From: Gammaproteobacteria bacterium
GTDB taxonomy: Bacteria; Pseudomonadota; Gammaproteobacteria; Magnimaribacterales; D2472
Reading direction: 5' to 3'
Assembly (NCBI GenBank): GCA_023257795.1
Contig: JALRBL010000088.1
Span: 1 to 33,080 of the forward strand
Length of the DNA stretch: 33,080 nucleotides
Numbering within the stretch: the first letter of the stretch is position 1; each line of letters begins with the position of its first letter. The notes beneath the pieces were generated by a model. It was not told the DNA's origin, ran no database searches, and was given only the letters and a program-made list of their open reading frames with translations. Below are positions 19,103 through 28,407 of this stretch, piece after piece. Position numbers and translations under genes: made by a program.

Positions 19103-19682
19103 ATTTATTGTCCCAGTTAAATTTACTGATCATTCAAAATCTAGGCTTAGTAATATTTTATCCCCCAAGCAACGTCTTTCTGTTATTGAACGAAGTTTAA
19201 ATAATTTAGTTGCATTTATCCAATGTTCATCATTGAAACCTGAAATTCATATCATCATCAAAGGCAATCAAATAAATTTAACCAATGTAAAGCAACATTA
19301 TTCAGATTTACCTCTTAATGAGGCTTTGTTGGAAATTTCAAATGATCATTTTAATGAGGGGGATCGGGTGGTAATACTTCATGCTGACCTTCCATTATTT
19401 TCAAAAACAACATTAACAAGAATAGAATCGTATATATCTAAAAAGACATCCTATATTTTCCCTGATAAATTGGGCCAAGGAACTAATGGTCTTATTTATT
19501 CACATGGAAATTTTAAAAAATTTGTTTTTGGACTCAATAGCTATATTAATTTTTTAAATCTTGCGAAAACACATAATCTATTACTAAATTCGGTAGAGGA
19601 TCCTGATATTAGCTATGATTTAGATGACGAAGAAGATTTTAACAATCTTCCTCAAAATGTTATTAACAAACTGATAGACTAG
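19095..19682 (+). CDS. cofC: CofC/FbiD-type guanylyltransferase of F420 biosynthesis
   Basis: FIVPVKFTDHSKSRLSNILSPKQR, VVILHADLPLF, FPDKLGQGTNGLIY, DISYDLDDEEDF; overlaps cofD and abuts fbiC. Confidence 0.88.
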   Translation: MVRFIVPVKFTDHSKSRLSNILSPKQRLSVIERSLNNLVAFIQCSSLKPEIHIIIKGNQINLTNVKQHYSDLPLNEALLEISNDHFNEGDRVVILHADLPLFSKTTLTRIESYISKKTSYIFPDKLGQGTNGLIYSHGNFKKFVFGLNSYINFLNLAKTHNLLLNSVEDPDISYDLDDEEDFNNLPQNVINKLID

Positions 19683-22097
19683 TTGGATATTCTTGTTATG
19701 ACTCACTTACCTAAAGCTCTTTCAGAACCCAGCCGACTCTTGAAGTTCACTGGTGCTTCTTTGGATCCCAAAGTGATCGCAAATATTCCATTATCTGATG
19801 AGCTTACCGCAGAAGCATTTGAGGTAAAGCAAAAAAAATATGGCAATACCATTTCATACTCACCCAAAGTCTTTCTTCCAATTACATTTTTATGCAGAGA
19901 TGTTTGCCATTATTGTACTTTTGCAAAGACTCCAAAAAAAATAGGAAGCCCTTATTTAACTAGAGATGAGATATTAAGAATCTCAAGAATGGGAGAGGAC
20001 CAGGGTTGCCGAGAAGCTCTCTTTACTCTAGGAGAAAAGCCAGAAAAAAGATACAAGACCGCAAGAGAGTTTCTTTACCAGCAAGGCTTTGATAATACTG
20101 TTGAGTATGTACTTCAACAAGCTTCTAGTGTCTTTCATGAAACGAAACTTATTCCCCATATTAATGCGGGTAATTTATCTATTGAAGAATTATTAAAATT
20201 TAAAAAATTCTCAGGCTCTGTTGGATTAATGCTTGAATCGTCTTCCAATCGATTATCAGAAAAAGGTATGCCACATTATGGTTCACCGGACAAGCTTCCC
20301 TCTGCAAGAATAGAAACCTTAATTAATGCTGGCTTAGCTAAAACTCCATTTACAACTGGTGTTTTGATAGGGATAGGTGAAACAAGAGAAGAGTTTATCG
20401 AAACCATTATAAAAATTGCCTCTATTCATCAAACCTATGATCATATCCAAGAAGTTATCATTCAAAATTTTGTACCAAAGTCTGATACCTTGATGCATGA
20501 TCATCCTGCGGCTTCAGGTGATTATTTGCTTTGGGCTATTGCTATAGCAAGATTAATACTGCCCTTAGATATTAGTATCCAAGCACCTCCAAATTTGAAT
20601 AATGATATTCTAATAAAACTCATTTCCTCTGGAATAAATGACTTTGGTGGTATTTCACCTGTTACTATTGACCACGTAAATCCCGAATCCCCATGGCCAA
20701 ACTTACAAAAACTCGAAAAGCTTTGTCGTAATTTCAATACTCATTTAATTCCAAGAACAACCGTATATCCAAAATATCTAACTAGAGAATACTCTTCTTT
20801 TTTATCTAAGGAAGTAAGAGCTAAACTATTGAAGCTCATTGAGGGTGATGGATATATTAAAGCCGATGATTGGAGAGCAGGGGAATCCAACGCTGTACCA
20901 TTATTCCATTCCCCAAGACATGGTCTTGCTAACATTAAAGAGTCATTAAAAAAACTCCAACTTAATCCTACCGTAACCAATGTTGCTGCTTTATTTCAAG
21001 CCAGAGGCAATGAAGTTAAATTTCTTGGTGATGCTGCTAACGAAATAAGGCAATCTTTACATGGCAATGAAATAACATTTGCTGTAAACAGAAATATAAA
21101 TTACACAAACATTTGTAAATACAGTTGTAATTTTTGTGCTTTCTCTAAAGGAAGGGGACACGATGACTTGAGGGGAAAACCTTACGACATTAATCACGCA
21201 GAAATTCAACGAAGAGTTATCGAAGCTGAGGAAAGAGGTGCAACCGAAGTGTGTCTTCAAGGCGGTATTCATCCTAGATATACAGGCGAAACTTACTTAC
21301 AAATATTAGATGCCATAAGAGAAGTCTCACAGAATGTGCATATTCATGCATTCTCACCTCTTGAAATAATGCAAGGTAGTGAAACTTTAAATATTAGTCT
21401 AGAAGAGTATTTAAAATTACTGAAATCGAAGGGATTGAATTCTATTCCAGGGACAGCTGCAGAAATTCTGAATGATTCAGTAAGAGATATAATTTGCCCA
21501 GACAAGCTTAATTCTGCTGAATGGAGGAGTGTAATAAGCAAAGCACATTCCTTTGGCATTCCGTCAACAGCAACAATAATGTTTGGTCATGTTGAAGATT
21601 ACAATGATGTAGCAATACATTTAATAGAGCTGTTAGACATACAATCTGAAAATGGTGGTTTTACAGAATTTGTTCCTCTGCCATTTGTCTCACAAGAAGC
21701 TCCAATTTATAGGCGTGGCTTGGCCAGATCAGGGCCATCTTTTAGGGAGGTTTTATTAATGCATAGCATAGCTAGACTTTTATTTAAGGAAAACTTACCT
21801 AATATTCAAGGGTCATGGGTTAAGGCAGGACTTGAAGGTCTGATTGAGTTAACCAATCATGGGATAAATGATATTGGAGGAGTATTAATGAACGAGTCCA
21901 TTACAAGAGCAGCTGGCTCTATACATGGTCAGGAGTTAGATATTGCTTTCATTGAGCAAAGGCTTGCTGAAAAAAATCTTCAGCTAGTTCAAAGAAACAC
22001 TCTTTATAATAAACTTACAACTGATTTTTCTAAGCTTCGTAAAAAACTTAATATTCCACTTTTAGATATTTCGTATTCATTTGATAGAGCGCATTAA
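19683..22097 (+). CDS. fbiC: FO synthase, fused CofG-CofH (bifunctional radical SAM)
   Basis: Two radical-SAM CX3CX2C motifs: CRDVCHYC (CofG half) and CKYSCNFC (CofH half, with FSKGRGHDDLRGKPYDI and EVCLQGGIHP). Start TTG 19683 or ATG 19698. Confidence 0.96.
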   Translation: MDILVMTHLPKALSEPSRLLKFTGASLDPKVIANIPLSDELTAEAFEVKQKKYGNTISYSPKVFLPITFLCRDVCHYCTFAKTPKKIGSPYLTRDEILRISRMGEDQGCREALFTLGEKPEKRYKTAREFLYQQGFDNTVEYVLQQASSVFHETKLIPHINAGNLSIEELLKFKKFSGSVGLMLESSSNRLSEKGMPHYGSPDKLPSARIETLINAGLAKTPFTTGVLIGIGETREEFIETIIKIASIHQTYDHIQEVIIQNFVPKSDTLMHDHPAASGDYLLWAIAIARLILPLDISIQAPPNLNNDILIKLISSGINDFGGISPVTIDHVNPESPWPNLQKLEKLCRNFNTHLIPRTTVYPKYLTREYSSFLSKEVRAKLLKLIEGDGYIKADDWRAGESNAVPLFHSPRHGLANIKESLKKLQLNPTVTNVAALFQARGNEVKFLGDAANEIRQSLHGNEITFAVNRNINYTNICKYSCNFCAFSKGRGHDDLRGKPYDINHAEIQRRVIEAEERGATEVCLQGGIHPRYTGETYLQILDAIREVSQNVHIHAFSPLEIMQGSETLNISLEEYLKLLKSKGLNSIPGTAAEILNDSVRDIICPDKLNSAEWRSVISKAHSFGIPSTATIMFGHVEDYNDVAIHLIELLDIQSENGGFTEFVPLPFVSQEAPIYRRGLARSGPSFREVLLMHSIARLLFKENLPNIQGSWVKAGLEGLIELTNHGINDIGGVLMNESITRAAGSIHGQELDIAFIEQRLAEKNLQLVQRNTLYNKLTTDFSKLRKKLNIPLLDISYSFDRAH

Positions 22098-22100
22098 ATT

Positions 22101-22979
22101 ATGGCAGTAAAAGATTTGATGATTGTATGTATTGGCTACTTACTAGTAATCTCTTTGATGTATTTTTTTTATGGAATTTTTCAACATCTATCAATATTGG
22201 AAAACTTATTTGTTGTTGATGTTTTAGCTACAATCTTTATTTTTTGTTGTAGTTTGATTTGGAAAAATTCAAGCTGGTATGATGCCTACTGGTCAGTTAT
22301 TCCTCCGGTTATTCTTCTCCTTCCTTTTATTTATGGCATAGCTCCTGATTCCAGCGAACGTATGTGGCTTTTAATTACCGGAGTTATGTTTTGGGCTGCT
22401 CGATTGACCTATAACTGGGCAAGAAATTGGGAGGGCTTTTCCCATGAGGATTGGAGGTATATACGCATGAAAGGATCCCAGACTAGTCCGCTGGCAAAAT
22501 TTTTAATTGACTTTACCAGCATCCATCTTATTCCAACTCTTTGCGTATATTTAGCACTGATACCTGCTATTAATGCATTGTATTTCAGCGATACACAACT
22601 TAACTCCTTGGATTTTTTTGCGTTCGGAATATTGATATGTGCTGTGATAATTCAAATAGTTTCTGATCAGCAAATGTATAACTTTAGACAAAATTTATTA
22701 AATAAAGGAAAGACCATGCAATCTGGACTGTGGTTTTATTCGCGCCATCCAAACTATTTCGGTGAATTGTTGTTTTGGTTTGGTTTAGCCATCTTTAGCT
22801 TAGCTTCTTATAATTTCAGTGTTGTAAACTATATAGGTTTTGTTGTGATGTATTTGTTAATTGCTATTGGATCTGTAAAATTGATGGACGATCGATCTTT
22901 AAGAACTAGACCAGATTTTGTAGCTTATGCTAAGAATACTCCAAAGATTTGGATCAACTTATTTAAGAAGAGGTTTTAA
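22101..22979 (+). CDS. DUF1295 / steroid 5-alpha-reductase-like membrane protein
   Basis: Multiple TM segments and C-terminal GLWFYSRHPNYFGELLFWFGLA; starts 3 bp after the fbiC stop. Confidence 0.88.
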   Translation: MAVKDLMIVCIGYLLVISLMYFFYGIFQHLSILENLFVVDVLATIFIFCCSLIWKNSSWYDAYWSVIPPVILLLPFIYGIAPDSSERMWLLITGVMFWAARLTYNWARNWEGFSHEDWRYIRMKGSQTSPLAKFLIDFTSIHLIPTLCVYLALIPAINALYFSDTQLNSLDFFAFGILICAVIIQIVSDQQMYNFRQNLLNKGKTMQSGLWFYSRHPNYFGELLFWFGLAIFSLASYNFSVVNYIGFVVMYLLIAIGSVKLMDDRSLRTRPDFVAYAKNTPKIWINLFKKRF

Positions 22980-22981
22980 TA

Positions 22982-24265
22982 ATGAAAAAGATATTAGCAT
23001 CCATGCTTTTTATTTCAACATTTACATTTTCTCAATCATTATCTGAACAACTTGAGAATGATATTGATGGATTAATGACTAAAGTTATTGAATGGAGACA
23101 TCATTTTCACCAATATCCTGAGTTATCTAACAGAGAGTTTAAGACATCTGCATATATAAAAAATGTCTTAGAGAATTTAGGGCTTGAAGTTCAAAGCGAT
23201 ATTGCTATAACAGGACTAGTTGCAATGATCAGAGGTTCTCAACCTGGTCCGCTTATAGCTCTTAGAGCAGATATTGATGGGCTTCCTGTCACTGAAGAGT
23301 TAGGTTTACCATTTTCATCAAAAGAAAAGTCAGTTTATCAAGGGAATGAAGTTGGAGTTATGCATGCATGCGGGCATGATGCGCACATAGCTATTCTTTT
23401 GGGTGTTGCTGAGTATTTAGTAAAAAATACTGACAAACTAAAAGGTGACATTATGCTTATATTTCAACCTGCTGAAGAAAGTCCACCTGAAGGTGAAGAG
23501 GGCGGAGCGTATTTAATGTTAAAAGAAGGTATATTTGAGCTCGAGAAACCAGATGCAATTTTTGGGCTTCATGTAACTAACGGTCCTCATGGAACAATTT
23601 TTTTGAAACCTGGACCTGCCATGGCTTCAGCTGAAGCATTTAGAATTACGGTTGAAGGAAAACAAACACATGGCTCAAGACCTTGGGAAGGCGTAGATCC
23701 AATTCTTGCTGCTTTTAACATCGGTACCACCATGCAGACTATTGTATCTAGGAGATTGAATATTCTTGATAGCCAAGCTGTGGTCTCTATTGGCATGGTT
23801 AATGGTGGAACAAGAAATAACATTATTCCTCAAAAAGTTGTTATGGAGGGGACCATAAGAACCTTTGAGAAAAATTATCTAGATAAAATTCATGCAGAAA
23901 TTAAAACTATTGCAACGAACGTAGCTGAAGCTCATAACGCCACTGCAAAAGTTGAATTTGCTGTTTATGGGAGTTATCCAGTAACCTTTAACGATTTAGA
24001 TTTATCAGCCCAACTAGAAGAATCATTAATAAAAGCAAGTGGCGGGAAATATACGAGATGGAATGTCCCTAGAACCGGAGCAGAAGACTTTTCTTTTTTT
24101 GCTCAAGAAGTTCCAGGTTTATACTTTTTCTTAGGTGTAAATCCTGAAAATCAAGAGTCAAGTTATACCAATCATTCACCAAAATTTTATGTTGATGATG
24201 ATGCGCTTGATACGGGAGTTAAAGCATTCATTCAATTGGTAGAAGACTACAGCGAAAGCTATTAA
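22982..24265 (+). CDS. M20 family amidohydrolase/peptidase with signal peptide
   Basis: MKKILASMLFISTFTFSQS signal-like start; RHHFHQYPELS, ALRADIDGLPV, HACGHDAHIAILLG, IFQPAEE, HTNHSP-like YTNHSPKFYVDDDAL. Confidence 0.94.
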   Translation: MKKILASMLFISTFTFSQSLSEQLENDIDGLMTKVIEWRHHFHQYPELSNREFKTSAYIKNVLENLGLEVQSDIAITGLVAMIRGSQPGPLIALRADIDGLPVTEELGLPFSSKEKSVYQGNEVGVMHACGHDAHIAILLGVAEYLVKNTDKLKGDIMLIFQPAEESPPEGEEGGAYLMLKEGIFELEKPDAIFGLHVTNGPHGTIFLKPGPAMASAEAFRITVEGKQTHGSRPWEGVDPILAAFNIGTTMQTIVSRRLNILDSQAVVSIGMVNGGTRNNIIPQKVVMEGTIRTFEKNYLDKIHAEIKTIATNVAEAHNATAKVEFAVYGSYPVTFNDLDLSAQLEESLIKASGGKYTRWNVPRTGAEDFSFFAQEVPGLYFFLGVNPENQESSYTNHSPKFYVDDDALDTGVKAFIQLVEDYSESY

Positions 24266-25395
24266 TCTATTTTTGGCAGCAACTTATTAAGGCTATCTAC
24301 TGCATCTAAATATTCAGTAACCAGCCTGTAGATAACGCTCTTCACAGACTCTACTTCATTGATCTGACCAATTACTTGTCCAGCTGCATTAAAAGAGACT
24401 TCTTGTGCGTTACCCTTGTCAGCATAAATTGATGTTCTGCGTATAGCATCATAAGTAATCATTCCTTGGAGGGGCATAGGTAAAGGTTTGGGGTTATCAG
24501 GATGATCCCAGGCTTCTGTCCATGCATTTTTAAGCATTCTTGCAGGCTTCCCTGTCCAAGATTTACTTCTGATGGTATCTTCACTCGTAGCGCTCAGATA
24601 GGATGCTTTTTGAGCAGGTTGTGTAAAAGCTTCTTCCACCGTTAACCACAGAGAACCAGTCCAAACGCCTTGTGCACCCATTGCTAAAGCTGAAGCCATT
24701 TGTCGTCCGTTTCCAATTCCACCAGCAGCAAGCACAGGTAAATTTCCTACCGCATCAATGATTTGAGGCCAAAGCACAATGCTGCCAATCTCACCAGTAT
24801 GTCCTCCACCTTCACCGCCTTGAGCTACAATAAAATCTAATCCAGCTTTTTTGTGCGCAATAGCTTGCTTTATTTTTCCACAAAGCGCACCAATCAGAAC
24901 TCCTTGAGATTTCACTTCTTTTATAACTTCGGCTGGCGGTGTGCCCAATGCATTTGCAAACAGTTTTACATTTTTTCTTTTTAGAGCTTCTTCTACTTGA
25001 GGTTCTGCGGTTGCTTGTGTCCAACCTAATAATCCACCTTTTGGTCCATTGCTATCTTCTGCGTCTGGAACGCCATAATCATTTAATAGCTTTTCAACAA
25101 ATGCCCTATGTTCGTTTGGTATTGCCTTTTCTAAATCTTGTAATAATTTTTCTGGATCTAACTGATCCATTCCTTCATATTTTTGTGGTATCACAGTATC
25201 AACGCCATATGGTCGCTCTCCAATATGTGCATCAATCCAATCCAATTCTTCTTGCAGTTGCTCTAAAGAAAAACCGACAGCACCTAGGACACCAATCCCT
25301 CCAGCTTTGCTGACAGCAACAACGACATCTCTGCAGTGTGTAAATGCAAAGATAGGGTACTCAATTCCAAGTTTTTTACAGATTTCAGTTTGCAT
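24262..25395 (-). CDS. Nitronate monooxygenase-like (2-nitropropane dioxygenase family) FMN protein
   Basis: YPIFAFTHCRDVVVAVSKAGGIGVLG, FIVAQGGEGGGHTGEIG, PVLAAGGIGNGRQMASALAMGAQGVWTGS. Confidence 0.88.
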   Translation of the reverse strand: MQTEICKKLGIEYPIFAFTHCRDVVVAVSKAGGIGVLGAVGFSLEQLQEELDWIDAHIGERPYGVDTVIPQKYEGMDQLDPEKLLQDLEKAIPNEHRAFVEKLLNDYGVPDAEDSNGPKGGLLGWTQATAEPQVEEALKRKNVKLFANALGTPPAEVIKEVKSQGVLIGALCGKIKQAIAHKKAGLDFIVAQGGEGGGHTGEIGSIVLWPQIIDAVGNLPVLAAGGIGNGRQMASALAMGAQGVWTGSLWLTVEEAFTQPAQKASYLSATSEDTIRSKSWTGKPARMLKNAWTEAWDHPDNPKPLPMPLQGMITYDAIRRTSIYADKGNAQEVSFNAAGQVIGQINEVESVKSVIYRLVTEYLDAVDSLNKLLPKID

Positions 25396-25448
25396 AATAA
25401 GAGATATATAATTGATTGGCTTAAGAGAAATATATAGGAAATACTACG

Positions 25449-27167
25449 ATGAGTACAGAATGGAACTTTGAATATGATGTAGTTGTTGTTGGATCTGGAA
25501 ATGGAGCTCTCACAGCTGCCCTGTGTTCCCATGATGGCGGCGCTAAAGTTCTTGTTATTGAAAAAAGTTCACAGCTTGGCGGAACTAGTGCTTCATCTGG
25601 TGGAGGTGTCTGGATTCCCAACAATAGATATGCTGTTGCTGCTGGTGCTGATGATAGCATTCAGGATGCAAGGGATTATATTGCTAGCGTTTCTCCTGAA
25701 GGGAAAATTAATCCTGAGTTAATAGAAACCTACATTCAGGAAGGTCCAAGAATGGTGGATTATCTTCATAGTAACTCAAGAGTTAAGTATTTAAACTTAC
25801 CCCATTATCCAGACTATTTTCCAGATAATAAAGGCGGGAAAGCTGGCAATAGATCTATGGAGCCTGAACCCATCGCTGGAACATATCTTGGAGAGGATTT
25901 AAAGCTTTTAAGAGATCAACATCCTCAGACAACATTTAGGATGGGGCCTATCACCATGAATTTTACTCAAGTTGAAGGTCAACTTTTGTTGGGAGCTTTG
26001 CCTGGTTGGAAAAAGTTATTTGCAAAATTATTTACCAAATATATCTTAGATTTACCTATGCGACTTAAATGGGGCTGGAAAGATAGAAGGTTAACAATGG
26101 GAAATGCTGGCATTGCTAGGCTTTTGTTATCGCTCAAAGATAGAAAAGTACCCATTTGGTGCAATTCTGCCTTTACAGATCTCATCACGAATGAAAGCAA
26201 TGAAGTCATTGGAATTAAGGCCATTAAATACGGTGAAGAGATTACTATTAAAGCTAATAAAGGAGTTATTTTGGCATCTGGAGGGTTTGAAAAAGATCAA
26301 GCTCTACGTGATCAATATTTGCCCAAACCCACAGATGCTTCTTGGAGTGCAGCCAATATGCATAATACCGGCGATGGCCTTAAAGCTGCTCTTAAATTGG
26401 GTGCAAAAACACATCAAATGGATTGGGGATGGTGGTCAACTACCATGAAAGTTCCTGGCGTTGAAAAGGGGTGGCTATCAATGGTTGATAAATCCATGCC
26501 TGGAAATTATACGGTTAATAAAAATGGACTGAGATTTTCTAATGAATCTCAAAATTACGTAAGTTTTGTTAGCGATATGTTTCGTGAATACTCAGAGGGT
26601 AACCCTTGCGCTCCTTGTTACATGATTTTTGATAGTAACTTTAGACAAAATAGACCCTGCGGACCATTGTTGCAAGGAAGCATGCAACCAGATAGCAGAG
26701 TGCCAAAAGAATGGTGGACTCCCTCTTTTTTAACGAAAGCAGAATCTCTTGAAGACTTAGCTATAAAAGTTGGAATTAATGTGGAAGGCTTACTAGCTAC
26801 ACAGCAAAAGGTTAATGAATACTCTATTACTGGTAAAGATCCTGACTTTAAAAGAGGCGATAGCGTGTATGACAGATATTATGGTGATCCATCTGTATCT
26901 CCTAATCCTTGTTTAGCGCCGCTCGAGAAAGCACCATTTTATTGCATGGTTTTGTATCCTGGCGAAATGGGAACAGCTGGAGGTCTTGTAATAGATACCA
27001 AGGGAAGAGTCCTGGATAACGATGGACTACCAATTAAGAACTTGTATGCATGTGGTAATTGCACAACCGCATTATTGCCCAAGTATCCTGGACCAGGTTC
27101 AACCTTGGGACCTGCGATGACCTTTGGTTATTTAGCTGCAAGAGATATCACAGGAGCAAACTTTTGA
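25449..27167 (+). CDS. FAD-dependent oxidoreductase, 3-ketosteroid-delta1-dehydrogenase (KstD)-like
   Basis: DVVVVGSGNGALTAALCSHDGGAKVLVIEKSSQLGGTSASSGGGVWIPNN; C-terminal ACGNCTTALLPKYPGPGSTLGPAMTFGYLAAR. Confidence 0.85.
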   Translation: MSTEWNFEYDVVVVGSGNGALTAALCSHDGGAKVLVIEKSSQLGGTSASSGGGVWIPNNRYAVAAGADDSIQDARDYIASVSPEGKINPELIETYIQEGPRMVDYLHSNSRVKYLNLPHYPDYFPDNKGGKAGNRSMEPEPIAGTYLGEDLKLLRDQHPQTTFRMGPITMNFTQVEGQLLLGALPGWKKLFAKLFTKYILDLPMRLKWGWKDRRLTMGNAGIARLLLSLKDRKVPIWCNSAFTDLITNESNEVIGIKAIKYGEEITIKANKGVILASGGFEKDQALRDQYLPKPTDASWSAANMHNTGDGLKAALKLGAKTHQMDWGWWSTTMKVPGVEKGWLSMVDKSMPGNYTVNKNGLRFSNESQNYVSFVSDMFREYSEGNPCAPCYMIFDSNFRQNRPCGPLLQGSMQPDSRVPKEWWTPSFLTKAESLEDLAIKVGINVEGLLATQQKVNEYSITGKDPDFKRGDSVYDRYYGDPSVSPNPCLAPLEKAPFYCMVLYPGEMGTAGGLVIDTKGRVLDNDGLPIKNLYACGNCTTALLPKYPGPGSTLGPAMTFGYLAARDITGANF

Positions 27168-27919
27168 GCTCTTTGGAAGGAAAAGTTGCAGTTGTTACTG
27201 GATCAGGACAGGGAGTGGGTGAGGGGATTGCTCTAGCCTTAGCTCAGCATGGGGTTAGAGTTGCGTTGCTTGGAAGAACTTTTAATAAAATTGAAAGAGT
27301 CTCCAAAACCATTAATTCTAATGGAGGAATAGCTTTCCCAATAGAATGTGATGTAAAGGAGCTTGGTAGTATTGAAAATGCCATTGCCGCTGTAATAAAG
27401 GAATTTAAAACCATAAATATCCTTGTGAATAATGCTCAAGAAGTACCTTTGGGTAATATTTTAGATGTAACTGATGAAGCTGCTGAGAATGGCTGGAAAT
27501 CAGGACCTCTAGCATCTTTAAGATTTATGCGAGCGTGTTATCCCTATTTAAAAGGAGATGGCAGTGTTATTAATCTAGCGAGCTCATCTGCTTTGAGACC
27601 AGATTCAGCTGGTTATGGTGTCTATGCTGCTGTTAAAGAGGCCATACGCTCCATAACACGAACAGCTGCAGTGGAATGGGGGCGAGACAATATAAGAGTG
27701 AATGCAATTATGCCTTTAGCAATGTCAGCTGGAATGGAATGGTGGATAAAAGAGAGACCCAATGAAGCTGCTGAGTTTCTTAAAACAGTACCTCTTGGAA
27801 GAGTTGGTGATTGTAAAGAGGATATTGGTATGGCAGTTTGTAAACTGATTTCCAATGAGATGAGTTATATTACCGGAAGCACCATCATGCTCGATGGTGG
27901 ACAAGCATTTTTAGGTTGA
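27164..27919 (+). CDS. SDR family oxidoreductase
   Basis: LEGKVAVVTGSGQGVGEGIALALAQ; YGVYAAVKEAIRS (YxxxK). Start placed at TTG 27164 overlapping the KstD-like stop, with AGGAG at 27152-27156; the track's 27059 start is an upstream extension inside the KstD-like gene. Confidence 0.87.
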   Translation: MSSLEGKVAVVTGSGQGVGEGIALALAQHGVRVALLGRTFNKIERVSKTINSNGGIAFPIECDVKELGSIENAIAAVIKEFKTINILVNNAQEVPLGNILDVTDEAAENGWKSGPLASLRFMRACYPYLKGDGSVINLASSSALRPDSAGYGVYAAVKEAIRSITRTAAVEWGRDNIRVNAIMPLAMSAGMEWWIKERPNEAAEFLKTVPLGRVGDCKEDIGMAVCKLISNEMSYITGSTIMLDGGQAFLG

Positions 27920-27921
27920 GT

Positions 27922-28407
27922 ATGGAAAATATAGATAAATTATTAGCTATTGAAGAAATCAAGAATTTGAAGCACAAATACTTTAGAGCAATTGATATGG
28001 CTGATTTCTACCTGTTGGATGAAGTATTTCACGAAAATATAGCAGTTGATTATCGTGGTGGAACTTACCGATGGCAGGAATCAGGAAAAGAAGCCATTTG
28101 CACAGCTTTAAAATATTCTTTTCATAATCAAGCTGCTGCAATGCATACTGGGCATCACCCTGAAATACTAATCAGCTCCTCGACAGAGGCATCTGGCAAA
28201 TGGTACTTGCATGATATTTTTTATAATTTTAAAGACAATGTTGTGACTCAAGGAACTGCGCTTTATGAAGATGAGTATGTTCATGATGGTAAAACATGGA
28301 AGATACTTAAATCACAATACGACAGGGTAGTAGAAACGGTTTCTCCCATTGATGAAAATATAAAATTTACTAAATATATGCTTAAAGACAAAGGTCTAAA
28401 AATCTAA
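27922..28407 (+). CDS. SnoaL/NTF2-fold (SnoaL_4-like) protein
   Basis: LLAIEEIKNLKHKYFRAIDMADFYLLDEVFHENIAVDYRGGTYR; typical cone-fold enzyme pattern. ATG 27922 preferred over TTG 27916. Confidence 0.78.
   Translation: MENIDKLLAIEEIKNLKHKYFRAIDMADFYLLDEVFHENIAVDYRGGTYRWQESGKEAICTALKYSFHNQAAAMHTGHHPEILISSSTEASGKWYLHDIFYNFKDNVVTQGTALYEDEYVHDGKTWKILKSQYDRVVETVSPIDENIKFTKYMLKDKGLKI

Noticed and set aside
24939-25313. 124-aa plus-strand ORF
   Set aside because: Antisense to the NMO-like gene with a Leu/His-rich shadow composition.
26104-26448. 114-aa plus-strand ORF
   Set aside because: Alternate frame inside the KstD-like gene, which has strong motifs throughout.
27059-27163. 35-residue N-terminal extension of the SDR ORF
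   Set aside because: Lies inside the KstD-like coding sequence in another frame; the SDR fold begins at LEGKVAVVTG, and TTG 27164 has AGGAG at a suitable distance.
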